A stretch of 38,372 nucleotides of DNA. Source: an uncultured Anaerolineae bacterium (GTDB lineage Bacteria; Chloroflexota; Anaerolineae; Anaerolineales; Villigracilaceae). Location of the stretch: assembly GCA_903908605.1 (NCBI GenBank), contig CAIVSQ010000590.1:1-38372 (forward strand). The letters run 5' to 3'. Each line of letters starts with the position of its first letter. Positions within the stretch are counted from its first letter, which is position 1. The translations under genes were made by a program, and so were the position numbers. This document shows positions 16,920-24,718 of the stretch, piece after piece. The notes under the pieces were generated by a model. That model saw only the letters and a list, made by a program, of their open reading frames with translations. It was not told where the DNA came from and ran no database searches.

Positions 16920-17620
16920 TGAATTTGATGAAATGGATTGTGACGTACGGGTGTAAATTAGGTCTGGATGTGATGTGCAGTGTAAATGGCAAGGAAATGA
17001 AGAAGGTGCCACTTAACGGGCCATTAATCGCATACACCAACCACACTGGTACACTGGAAGCTCCGCTCATGTACACCCAGTTGCAGCCGCGCAAGAAAAT
17101 AACTGCCATCGCGAAGGTGGAAACCTGGGACAACTCGTTTCTTCGTTATGTCTTTACCCTTTGGGATATTATTCCGATACACCGCGGTGAGGCTGATATG
17201 GTCGCCATGCGTAAATCCCTGGATGCGCTCGAGAAAGGTTACATCCTGGGCATTTCACCCGAGGGGACACGCAGTCGTGAAGGCAAACTTTTGCGCGCCC
17301 ATGGTGGTATCGCCATGCTCGGTCTGCACAGCGGCGCGCCGCTTCAGCCGATTGTGCATTGGGGTGGGGAGAACTTTGGTAGCAATGTAAAGAAATTTAA
17401 ACGTACACATGTTGAAATCCGTGTTGGCCCCATCTTCCACCTGGATGCACGCGGTGAACGTGTCTCCAAGGAAGTGCGTCAGCAAATGGCGGATGAGATG
17501 ATGTATCAACTGGCCCGTCTTCTGCCTGAAGAATTTCGGGGTGAGTACGCCAACCTTGAAAATGCCACCGTGAAATATTTGCGTTTCATTGAACCGGCTG
17601 AACTTTCTGGCCAGGGGTAA
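16919..17620 (+). CDS. Lysophospholipid acyltransferase family (PlsC-like)
   Basis: Acyltransferase of 233 aa, probably adding an acyl chain to lysophosphatidate or a related lipid at the inner membrane. The catalytic block is NHTGTLEAP, that is HX4E rather than the usual HX4D. The second block is IPIHRGEAD, the third ISPEGTRSR, and a fourth region reads APLQPIVHWGG. No strong transmembrane helix is seen; the N-terminal 20 residues are mildly hydrophobic. Translation is probably coupled to the upstream kinase. The three genes together suggest phosphatidate or glycerolipid recycling. Confidence 0.87.
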   Translation: MNLMKWIVTYGCKLGLDVMCSVNGKEMKKVPLNGPLIAYTNHTGTLEAPLMYTQLQPRKKITAIAKVETWDNSFLRYVFTLWDIIPIHRGEADMVAMRKSLDALEKGYILGISPEGTRSREGKLLRAHGGIAMLGLHSGAPLQPIVHWGGENFGSNVKKFKRTHVEIRVGPIFHLDARGERVSKEVRQQMADEMMYQLARLLPEEFRGEYANLENATVKYLRFIEPAELSGQG

Positions 17621-17747
17621 TTCTCAGCCAATCACATCAGGTGAATACTTGCCGCAGCTTCCAAAGGATTTGGTTGTGCTGATGTGCCTTGCTTGAGAAA
17701 ATAACATTCAGGTGTGGGTCTGACAGAACCACAATGACAGAACAACA

Positions 17748-17783
17748 AAAAAGACTGCCAGCCAATGATGGGGCAGTCTTTTT
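17748..17783. terminator. Bidirectional terminator between convergent operons
   Basis: Perfect 12-bp stem AAAAAGACTGCC / GGCAGTCTTTTT with an A-run on one side and a T-run on the other, so it works in both directions. It ends both the lipid operon (+) and the ACIII-like operon (-). Confidence 0.9.
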
Positions 17784-17802
17784 GTTGTTGTTTTGATTCG
17801 GG

Positions 17803-18468
17803 TTAGGGCAGTGGCGGGGTTCCAGCACTGATAACCGGGCCATCCGCAGGGACGTTGGCGGGACGCCCGAGAGGCATGGGCGGTCGGTTGATTTCCGTCT
17901 TTCCATCCGGAGCGTATAACATTTGTCTCATCAGCGCGTTGGCCCAAACACCACCGCCAAGGATATCATTGCCTTTGGCGGCCCCGTTCACACGGTTTGA
18001 GCCAGCCAAAATGCCGCTGTAGCTGCTCAGATCCATATTCTTGGTGGCTTTGGCGATATCCGCGTAATGGCAGGTGATGCAGGCTTGGGCGCCGTCGTAC
18101 CACAAGTTAGGTGTGGTAAACAACTTCTGGACATCATCCTTATAGTTGGCGGTGCAGTTGACACCCTTTACGTCGGTGAAAGAAAAGGTTTCGGTTTCGG
18201 AATAACCCGCATCAACCCACGCGCCCAGCAGTTTCAGGGCGCTAACGCGGCAGCGTGGCGCGCTTGGGACGGCATCCACACCTACCTTGGGGGCAGGCAT
18301 GGCCGCCGGATGCAGGGTTGGGATGGGGGTTACCACAGCTTCGGGCAGGCCACTGCATGTGTTGGTTGTACCGCAGCCGAAGAAATACAAGCTAAATGTC
18401 CAAACAATCAAGATTGTGGGGAGGCCGATCAGAACAGTGTAAATTATCTTCCTGGTATTATCATTCAT
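17803..18468 (-). CDS. Membrane-anchored monoheme c-type cytochrome, last gene of the ACIII-like operon
   Basis: A 221-aa protein with an N-terminal membrane segment (about residues 9-30) and one heme motif, ACITCH (C130, C133, H134), in a periplasm-side domain. Extra Cys residues at 32, 38, 73 and 105 are unusual. The segment FFGC could be mistaken for a lipobox, but its -3 residue is Phe. Conserved-looking stretches include LLGAWVDAGYSETETFSF and DILGGGVWANALMRQMLY. The ATG at 18468 has GGAG seven bases upstream, and 23 upstream codons overlapping the previous gene are rejected. It may carry electrons away from the complex. No close assignment among named Act subunits is possible. Confidence 0.85.
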   Translation of the reverse strand: MNDNTRKIIYTVLIGLPTILIVWTFSLYFFGCGTTNTCSGLPEAVVTPIPTLHPAAMPAPKVGVDAVPSAPRCRVSALKLLGAWVDAGYSETETFSFTDVKGVNCTANYKDDVQKLFTTPNLWYDGAQACITCHYADIAKATKNMDLSSYSGILAGSNRVNGAAKGNDILGGGVWANALMRQMLYAPDGKTEINRPPMPLGRPANVPADGPVISAGTPPLP

Positions 18469-18479
18469 GGATGTCTCCG

Positions 18480-19016
18480 TTAAGGCTTGGGCGCAGCCGC
18501 AGCCTTTAGCGTGCGAAGATAATTGACCACATCCCAACGGTCGCGAACGGTCAAGTTCTCGTTGAGGGCTGGCATGTGAATTTGTCCATTTGTGCCCGGG
18601 ATGCCATTTGAAATGGTCAGGAATAATGCGCCATCAGGTTTGTTTTGCACAACATCTGTGGTCAGATTGGCAGGTGGGAATACCAGTCCACCAGAAACAG
18701 TACCGTCCCCTTCGCCAATACGACCATGACACTGGATGCAGGTCACGCTGTAGAGCAAGCGTCCGCGTTCAATCGAAACTTCGTCGGATGTCACCGGGTT
18801 GATGGGTGCACCTTGACCGGGCAGGTAAGCGGCGCCTTCGATCGGGATGGAACGGGCTGCCACAGGCAGGGGGTGTTCCATCGGTTTGAATGATGGTTGG
18901 ATCTCCATGAAACTGATCCAGTTGATTTTTATGACATCATAGGTGAAAATCATCAGGACGCCGAGCAGCAGCACTACCACGGCGAGGACCACCAAGAGTC
19001 TCTGGTAAAAGCTCAT
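18480..19016 (-). CDS. actE: Alternative complex III subunit ActE-like monoheme cytochrome c
   Basis: A 178-aa cytochrome c with an N-terminal signal-anchor (residues 5-25) and one heme site, CIQCH (C93, C96, H97). A likely axial Met is in GQIHMPAL. RDRWDVVNYLRTL is the usual C-terminal helix of class I cytochromes. Its first base overlaps the end of the DUF3341 gene by four bases, showing tight coupling. In ACIII complexes ActE takes electrons from the pentaheme subunit and hands them to the oxidase or a soluble carrier. That role is inferred here from position and size. Confidence 0.88.
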   Translation of the reverse strand: MSFYQRLLVVLAVVVLLLGVLMIFTYDVIKINWISFMEIQPSFKPMEHPLPVAARSIPIEGAAYLPGQGAPINPVTSDEVSIERGRLLYSVTCIQCHGRIGEGDGTVSGGLVFPPANLTTDVVQNKPDGALFLTISNGIPGTNGQIHMPALNENLTVRDRWDVVNYLRTLKAAAAPKP

Positions 19017-19537
19017 AGCGTTTGCGCCTCCGCGTGTTTGACCGATTCTGCGCCAAGCTTATTCATGGCGGTTTCGATCTCTTTTTCTTCTTCAGGCTGG
19101 CATTCTATCAGCAATGCGATCTTGCCATCACTGATTTCGGTAACATATTCCTTGGGTTCGTAGGACGGAAAGCGGCTGTCCAGGAAAACACCGAGGAAAG
19201 TACTGATGAGCATGCCAAGCATGGTCATTTCAAATAGCACTACGACGCTGGGTGGGCCGGGGATCAATGCCTGGCCGCCAACATTGAGCGGGTAAACATT
19301 GGGTGTCCAAAAGGCCAACAGCGCGCCAACGAACATGCCACCAACCGCGCCGCCCAATGCCAGGGTTGGAACGTTGCTGGGATGTTTAGGGCGGCCCATC
19401 ATCGCTTCGGTGATCGGAATGCCAGCGATCACGTTGACGTGATCATCCTTAATGCCAATTTCGCGCAGCGCATCCACCGCACGAGCGGCGGGGTCAAGGT
19501 CTGAGAACAATGCCAGGAGCATGGTTTTTTCGCTCAT
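19013..19537 (-). CDS. actD: DUF3341 protein, alternative complex III subunit ActD-like
   Basis: A 174-aa membrane protein of the DUF3341 family, a hallmark of ACIII operons. The N-terminal soluble part (LLALFSDLDPAARAVDALRE) has a ferredoxin-like beta-alpha pattern. Two membrane helices follow (about 60-78 and 98-120), then a second small soluble domain with VTEISDGKIALLIECQPEE. A clear GGAGATAG-type site precedes the start. It carries no cofactor motifs and is thought to be structural. Confidence 0.88.
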   Translation of the reverse strand: MSEKTMLLALFSDLDPAARAVDALREIGIKDDHVNVIAGIPITEAMMGRPKHPSNVPTLALGGAVGGMFVGALLAFWTPNVYPLNVGGQALIPGPPSVVVLFEMTMLGMLISTFLGVFLDSRFPSYEPKEYVTEISDGKIALLIECQPEEEKEIETAMNKLGAESVKHAEAQTL

Positions 19538-19555
19538 TGTCTATCTCCTTTTCAA

Positions 19556-21004
19556 TTATTCCAGGTCACTGACGGTGACAACATGTTCCTTACCAAACTT
19601 GCGCAGGCTGTGGGCCAATTGGCCTTCCTGCACTTCCCAGACTGGGATGAGCGGGATAAGGCGGGAAGCAAGCATGTAAAGAAGGATAAAAAGGGCCAGT
19701 GTGCCGATGCTCAAAGGAATTTCCACACCTGGTTTGTAGAACTGGAATGTGAATGGGAAACGGTTGATGCTGAGCGAGGTTGGTACGATGATATAGCGTT
19801 CAAACCACATGGCCACATTTACAAGGAAACCGATGATGAATAGGGCGGTTGGGTTCCGACGGATGGACTTGTTCCACAGGGTCAGCCACGGAACAGCAAT
19901 ATTGAAGATCAACATCGCGAACCACATCCAACCGGTTGGGCCAGCTTCATGGAAATGTAAGAGCATGTCGGTGAATTTGTCGCCGTTGTACCACTGCACC
20001 ATGTAGTCATTGAAGAAAAAGTAAGCCCAGGTCATTGAAATGATCAACATCAACTTGCCCAGCGCATCGAGGTGCTCGGGACGGATGAAGTATTTCATGT
20101 TCTTCATGGTTGCGCGCACGACGATCAATACCATTGCCACAGCAGAAAGACCGGACTGCAGCGCGCCGACTACGAAATACGGGCCAAAGATGGTCGAACT
20201 CCAACCAGGGCGCATCGCGGCTGCGAAGTCCCAGGAAACGATGGTGTGCACTGAAAACATAACCGGTAGAATTGCGAAGGCGAACAGGTTCATCGCAAAA
20301 CGAAGGTGAGTCCACTCACCTTCTGTTCCGCGGAAACCAAGCGCCAGGATGCGGTAGAAGGTTTTGCGCCAACCGGTTGAACGGTCACGCGCCATGGCCA
20401 GGTCTGGGATCAGCGGCATGAACAGGTACATGGTGCTGGACATCAGGTAGGTGTTGATGGCCAGGAAGTCCCATGAAAGCGGTGAATGGAAGTTTGGCCA
20501 AAGCATGCGTTGGTTGGGGTAGGGAAACAGCCAATATGCCAGCCAGATACGACCCATGTGCATAAAGATGCTGAGGCCAGCCTGTACCAGGCCAAAAGTG
20601 GTCATCAGTTCTGCGGCTCGGGTGAATGGGCGGCGAAATTCCGCTTTAAAAACGCGCAGCAAGGCTGAAACGAAGGTACCGGCATGACTGATACCGATCC
20701 AGAACACCGTGTTGACCAGGAATATACCCCAGTAAATGGGACGGTTGACACCGGCCACACCAAGGCCTTCCACGATCATATAACCCCAGTAATAACCCAG
20801 GCAGATTAATACGACTACCGCAAGGATGCCGGCAATCACCCAGAATTTCCAACTGGTGACTAGCATCGATTCCATCACCATCGCGTTCATTTCGCCACGC
20901 GGACGGGGATCGAGCATCAGGTGCTCTTCACGCAGATGGGCTTCGTGGTCGTGTTCTGCGGAGTGCGAATGAGCATTGGGTGCAGAATTAGCCAGTACGG
21001 CCAT
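19556..21004 (-). CDS. actC: NrfD/PsrC-family quinol-interacting membrane subunit, ActC-like
   Basis: Polytopic protein of 482 aa with about ten hydrophobic helices, of the NrfD/PsrC family that binds menaquinone and anchors FeS subunits in complex-iron-sulfur-molybdoenzyme and ACIII complexes. The N-terminal cytosolic tail is His-rich (HSHSAEHDHEAHLREEH), followed by MLVTSWKFW, where the first helix begins. Conserved-looking motifs include GISHAGTFVSALLRV, RRPFTRAAE, WPNFHSPLSWDF and SVHTIVSWDFA. AGGAG lies nine bases before the ATG, which overlaps the end of the FeS gene by 17 bases. Only one NrfD-like subunit is present in this operon; many ACIII operons have a second (ActF). Confidence 0.93.
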   Translation of the reverse strand: MAVLANSAPNAHSHSAEHDHEAHLREEHLMLDPRPRGEMNAMVMESMLVTSWKFWVIAGILAVVVLICLGYYWGYMIVEGLGVAGVNRPIYWGIFLVNTVFWIGISHAGTFVSALLRVFKAEFRRPFTRAAELMTTFGLVQAGLSIFMHMGRIWLAYWLFPYPNQRMLWPNFHSPLSWDFLAINTYLMSSTMYLFMPLIPDLAMARDRSTGWRKTFYRILALGFRGTEGEWTHLRFAMNLFAFAILPVMFSVHTIVSWDFAAAMRPGWSSTIFGPYFVVGALQSGLSAVAMVLIVVRATMKNMKYFIRPEHLDALGKLMLIISMTWAYFFFNDYMVQWYNGDKFTDMLLHFHEAGPTGWMWFAMLIFNIAVPWLTLWNKSIRRNPTALFIIGFLVNVAMWFERYIIVPTSLSINRFPFTFQFYKPGVEIPLSIGTLALFILLYMLASRLIPLIPVWEVQEGQLAHSLRKFGKEHVVTVSDLE

Positions 21005-21743
21005 AGGTCTTCTCCTCTTTCAAGTAAGTCACGCGTGGCAGGGTGCCGAGATCTTCAAATAACTTGACGCCACGACCGTTTTTCGCGAGTTGGCTGACGC
21101 GGCTCTCAGGATCATCCAGGCGGCCAAAGGTGATGGCGTCCGCCGGGCAAGCCTGAGCGCAGGCGGGAACCACTTCCCCATCCATTACTTCACGGCCTTC
21201 GGATTTGGCCTGGTCCTGGCTTTTGTGGATGCGCTGGACACAGAAAGTGCATTTTTCCATGATACCGCGGCGGCGAACCGTTACGTCCGGATTAAGCTGG
21301 TTGGGCAGTGGTTCGGGTCGTTCGTAATCGCGCATGTTGAAAACGCGCGCGACGTAGGGGCAGTTGTTGGCGCAGTAACGGGTACCTACACAGCGGTTGT
21401 ACACTTGCAGGTTGATTTGCTCGGATTGGCTGTGGACCGAAGCAAACACCGGGCAGACTGGTTCACAAGGCGCATTGCCACATTGTTGGCATGCCACCGG
21501 TTGGAAGGATGTGGCGCTAACTTCGGGGTATTCACCCTCCCAAGTGTGTTCAATCCGTATCCAATGTAAGGAGCGTCCGTAACCAGAATCTTTTTCTCCC
21601 ACGAAGGCGATATTATTTTCCATTGCGCAGGCGGTCACGCAGGCCTGGCAGCCGGTACAAACGTCCATATCAATCGACATACCCCAAATGCCGGGGGTCG
21701 ACTCCCAATCTGCTTTTACTTCTGGAATATTATGTTTGGCCAT
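20988..21743 (-). CDS. 4Fe-4S ferredoxin-type subunit, the FeS half of ActB
   Basis: A 251-aa electron-transfer subunit related to PsrB/NrfC and to the C-terminal half of ActB. Four cysteine groups are visible: CTGCQACVTAC (29-39), CQQCGNAPCEPVCP, CVGTRYCANNCPY, and CTFCVQR paired with CAQACPADAITFG. The pattern fits four cubane-type clusters, with one possibly 3Fe. No signal peptide is present, so export would depend on the Tat-signal-bearing partner. In well-studied ACIIIs this domain is fused to the Mo-like domain; here it is a separate gene, 21 bases downstream of it. Confidence 0.93.
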   Translation of the reverse strand: MAKHNIPEVKADWESTPGIWGMSIDMDVCTGCQACVTACAMENNIAFVGEKDSGYGRSLHWIRIEHTWEGEYPEVSATSFQPVACQQCGNAPCEPVCPVFASVHSQSEQINLQVYNRCVGTRYCANNCPYVARVFNMRDYERPEPLPNQLNPDVTVRRRGIMEKCTFCVQRIHKSQDQAKSEGREVMDGEVVPACAQACPADAITFGRLDDPESRVSQLAKNGRGVKLFEDLGTLPRVTYLKEEKTYGRTG

Positions 21744-21764
21744 GAGTTCTGTCTCCGAATACCA

Positions 21765-23939
21765 TTATTTCTTGCGCTCAGCTTCTTCAAGCTTGGTGTA
21801 CCCTTCCATGCGAGAAAGCGGGAGGGGACTCTGCTTGCCAGTTTTTTCTATTTTGACTTTTATTCCCGCGTATGCCAGGTCGCCGGCGCTGTTGACGGTT
21901 TTGCCAAACAGGTTGGCGGGGTTGACGCCGCGGTTTTCTGCATAACGGCCATAAGCGCTGTGTCCCTGCCCAAACGGAATGGCAACGACATCGGGCCGGA
22001 TGGCCGGGTAGTGCAATACCAATAATTCCACTGTGCCAAAGGGAGAAGTAACCTTGACTAGTTCATCGTTGGCCAGCCCGAGTTCTTCCGCAGTCTTGGG
22101 GTTGATCTCCAGCCAGGAGTTCCACATAACAGTGGTGTTTGGATCGGGAACTTCTTGCAGCCAGGGCTTGTTTGCGCCAGCTTCACCAAGCACAGGCGAG
22201 ACAAAGGTTTGCAGGAAAAATTCTCCCTCGCCTTCGAACTGGGCAGGCGGGTTGGTCAAAGCGCGTTCCAGTACACCAGCGGCTGTCGGAGCCGATAGGC
22301 TGGCGGTGTTCTGCCACCAACCGCCAAATTGCTGGAAATTTGCCCAGAATTCGACGATATCTGCGCCGGAATAGAAACCGTCTTTGGCTTCCAGCAGCCC
22401 AGCCAGTTTTGACTGGATGTATTCAACCTCATCTTTGAACGCCAGGGCGGCTTTGCCGCCAGCCAAAGCTCCAGCCGCCAGCAACACATCTGCAGTTGCG
22501 CGGGTGTTATAAAAAGGAGCCACGACGGGTTGAGCCCCCGAAAGCGTGGATTGGCTTGAGCCTGTTGCGACGCGCTGATAGCCGAAGGATTCCAACCCGG
22601 TGTGGTCCGGAAAGACATAATCAGCCTGCATGGCAGTCTCATCCGGGAAGGAAGAGAAGGAGATTACATTGGCCACGTTGGCCAGTGCCGCCTGGAAACC
22701 GAGCGCCTGTGGCAGTTCAAACAATGGGTTGACGCCATGGATGAACAGGGTCTTGATTTTGCCTGCGTTCATCTTGTCGACCAGCAACGACATTTCTTTT
22801 GCGTTGGCTGGTCGCTGGAAGTCAGCACCGAGCGGGGAGGCCGGGGTTTGGAACACGCCGCCAGGTTTGCCCAGGTTGCCCATTAACGCATTGAGGGTCA
22901 GGACTGAGATGGCAGTTTCCAGACCATTGGTTTGGGCAAGGGCTGCACCGGGTACGATGGCAAGCGGGGTTTCTGCGCCGTTAAAGATGGCAGCCAGGCG
23001 TTCCAGGGTTTCGAGGGACACGCCGGCAAGCTCAGCAACCTTGGCAACATCGACACCTTCGACTGAGCCAGGGGCGACGCCAAATTTAATTTCAGATACC
23101 AGTTTCCCAATCGCAGCAGCCACCAAACCTTCGGTACCGGGTGTTACTGGGATCCATTCGTCAGCCTTCATGCCGGTTTGCGACATACGGGCTTCAAACT
23201 GAACCAGGTAACCACGCCGGTTGGTACCCTGGCGCATTTTCGAGAATGCACGTGTGTACGCTACCGGGGATAACCAGGTTTCGAGGAAGCTGGTGCCGAA
23301 TGAGAAGGTCACATCGGCATTGGCCAGGTCAAAATACAACAGGTCAGGTTTGCCAAAGACAGAGCGGGCTGCTTCGGAAATGGTTGAACGGGCTTCAAAC
23401 ATCCCCAGAGCACCGTAGCGAAGCGGTGCCGGAGCGCCGATTGCTTTGCACAGGTCACTGACAAGGTCAAACAGGTGATCGGGTGCCATTCCCAGCAGGA
23501 AGGCAATTTCTTCAGGGTTTCCCTTGAGTGCCTCAGCGACGATGCCGGTAGCAGTATCCCAATCCATGTCGGTAAAGGTTTTTTCATTGCGCGGGTGCTT
23601 GCCCGGGTTTTGGATGCGATCGGGGTTGTAAAGGCTTTGCAAAACAGCCTGACCGCGGGTGCAGGTCTTGCCCAAGTTGACGGGGTTGTTTTTGTTGCCT
23701 TCAGCCTTGATAGCCCGGCCTTGCATGGTCCGCACAACCAGCCCGCATCCTGCCGCGCACTCACGACAGGTTGTGGCGTAATAGGTACTCTGCCCGTTGT
23801 AGTTGTATTCCGGCATTTTTGTATACGGCTCACGGGTGGTATAACGGGCCGCCGGGCCGCAGCCCGTCAGCATGGTTGTAATTGCTGCGCCGGTGCCAGC
23901 AATTTTTAAGAAATCGCGCCGGGAAATATTTTCAGTCAT
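21765..23939 (-). CDS. actB: Molybdopterin-oxidoreductase-like subunit, the Mo-like half of ActB
   Basis: A 724-aa member of the DMSO-reductase-fold family. The N-terminus has a Tat signal (SRRDFLK at 6-12) and a lipobox (LTGC, Cys27), so it is probably an exported lipoprotein. A four-Cys FeS motif is intact: C58, C61, C65 and C93 (TTCRECAAGCG ... GKTCTRGQ). The region where other family members bind molybdenum reads FGTSFLETWLSPV, as in ACIII-type proteins thought to lack the metal. A C-terminal PSR-like beta barrel has WLEINPKTAEELGLAND and VAIPFGQGHSAYGRY. By context it is the ACIII scaffold or electron-transfer subunit. A true molybdenum reductase cannot be excluded from sequence alone. 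Confidence 0.88.
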   Translation of the reverse strand: MTENISRRDFLKIAGTGAAITTMLTGCGPAARYTTREPYTKMPEYNYNGQSTYYATTCRECAAGCGLVVRTMQGRAIKAEGNKNNPVNLGKTCTRGQAVLQSLYNPDRIQNPGKHPRNEKTFTDMDWDTATGIVAEALKGNPEEIAFLLGMAPDHLFDLVSDLCKAIGAPAPLRYGALGMFEARSTISEAARSVFGKPDLLYFDLANADVTFSFGTSFLETWLSPVAYTRAFSKMRQGTNRRGYLVQFEARMSQTGMKADEWIPVTPGTEGLVAAAIGKLVSEIKFGVAPGSVEGVDVAKVAELAGVSLETLERLAAIFNGAETPLAIVPGAALAQTNGLETAISVLTLNALMGNLGKPGGVFQTPASPLGADFQRPANAKEMSLLVDKMNAGKIKTLFIHGVNPLFELPQALGFQAALANVANVISFSSFPDETAMQADYVFPDHTGLESFGYQRVATGSSQSTLSGAQPVVAPFYNTRATADVLLAAGALAGGKAALAFKDEVEYIQSKLAGLLEAKDGFYSGADIVEFWANFQQFGGWWQNTASLSAPTAAGVLERALTNPPAQFEGEGEFFLQTFVSPVLGEAGANKPWLQEVPDPNTTVMWNSWLEINPKTAEELGLANDELVKVTSPFGTVELLVLHYPAIRPDVVAIPFGQGHSAYGRYAENRGVNPANLFGKTVNSAGDLAYAGIKVKIEKTGKQSPLPLSRMEGYTKLEEAERKK

Positions 23940-24013
23940 TGATCTTCTTTCCTTTTCATCACAGGTCTCTTGCCTGGTAACTGGTTGTTTGGCGGTGAGA
24001 TTTGGATGCCGGG

Positions 24014-24589
24014 TTAGTAGTGGCAGGTACCGCAGTCAAGCAGTTTTGTGCGCTTGGCCGGGTCGTTGATAGTTTTCTGCTGGTGGCAGTTGATACACCA
24101 GCCCATATTCACTGTTTGTTCAAGTGTGGCTACTGTTTTCTTGCTCATGTCACCATGGCAGGTTTCGCAGTTAAGCGCAGCAGCGATATGTGGTCGATGA
24201 TTGAAGTGCACAAAATCTGGCACCTGGTAGACAGGGACCCACTGGATGGGTTTGCTTTCCTTCACATAACTGCTGAGTTTCTGCAATTCAAGCGGCCAAT
24301 TCGCCAACGGTACCTCGGGCTGAAAATACTTTTTCAGTTGACCATGGCATGCCCAGCATTTTTGCTGCGTGGGCAACCCGGCCGAGGCCTGGCGCCATGC
24401 CCCAGGGTGGCAATACAGGCATGGAATTTGCATGTTCACGTGAATATTATGCGGAAATAAAATAGGTTGTTCTGGCGATGTCTGGGTGGTGTAAACGCCC
24501 CAGATGCCGGCACTGACGACTACCAGGAAAACCACCAACATGGCGATTTGCACTCCTGGGTTTTTAATAATTTCCAACAACTTCGACAT
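24014..24589 (-). CDS. actA: Pentaheme c-type cytochrome, ActA-like
   Basis: A 191-aa membrane-anchored multiheme cytochrome, first gene of the ACIII-like operon. A signal-anchor spans residues 13-33. Five CXXCH motifs are present: CLYCH (57), CWACH (78), CETCH (141), CINCH (165) and CGTCH (186, one residue before the end). Isolated His residues at 47, 50, 129, 131 and 134 can serve as distal ligands. The heme number matches ActA of ACIII and QrcA of the Qrc complex; the downstream DUF3341 gene argues for ACIII. The ribosome site GGAGAG precedes the start. Confidence 0.93.
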   Translation of the reverse strand: MSKLLEIIKNPGVQIAMLVVFLVVVSAGIWGVYTTQTSPEQPILFPHNIHVNMQIPCLYCHPGAWRQASAGLPTQQKCWACHGQLKKYFQPEVPLANWPLELQKLSSYVKESKPIQWVPVYQVPDFVHFNHRPHIAAALNCETCHGDMSKKTVATLEQTVNMGWCINCHQQKTINDPAKRTKLLDCGTCHY

Positions 24590-24653
24590 AGTCTCTCCTG
24601 CGGCATTTAGTCTGCGTGCGGGGCACGATCGATGAGATCAACGCGTTGCAGAG

Positions 24654-24682
24654 GTTATATATTTCTAAAAATAGCCCGTCAG
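24654..24682 (-). promoter_or_regulatory. Promoter of the ACIII-like operon
   Basis: On the minus strand CTGACG (24677-24682; 4/6 match) and TATAAC (24654-24659; 5/6 match) are separated by 17 bp in the 129-base gap before actA. This gives a leader of roughly 58 bases. The gap separates the operon from the diheme cytochrome upstream, which may also read through. Confidence 0.45.
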
Positions 24683-24718
24683 GTTTAGTTTCAATCTGTC
24701 AGGCTGAATTTCCATACC

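Noticed and set aside
22630-23202. A 190-codon plus-strand frame inside the Mo-like subunit gene
   Set aside because: It is a shadow of the well-supported minus-strand gene, with atypical composition.
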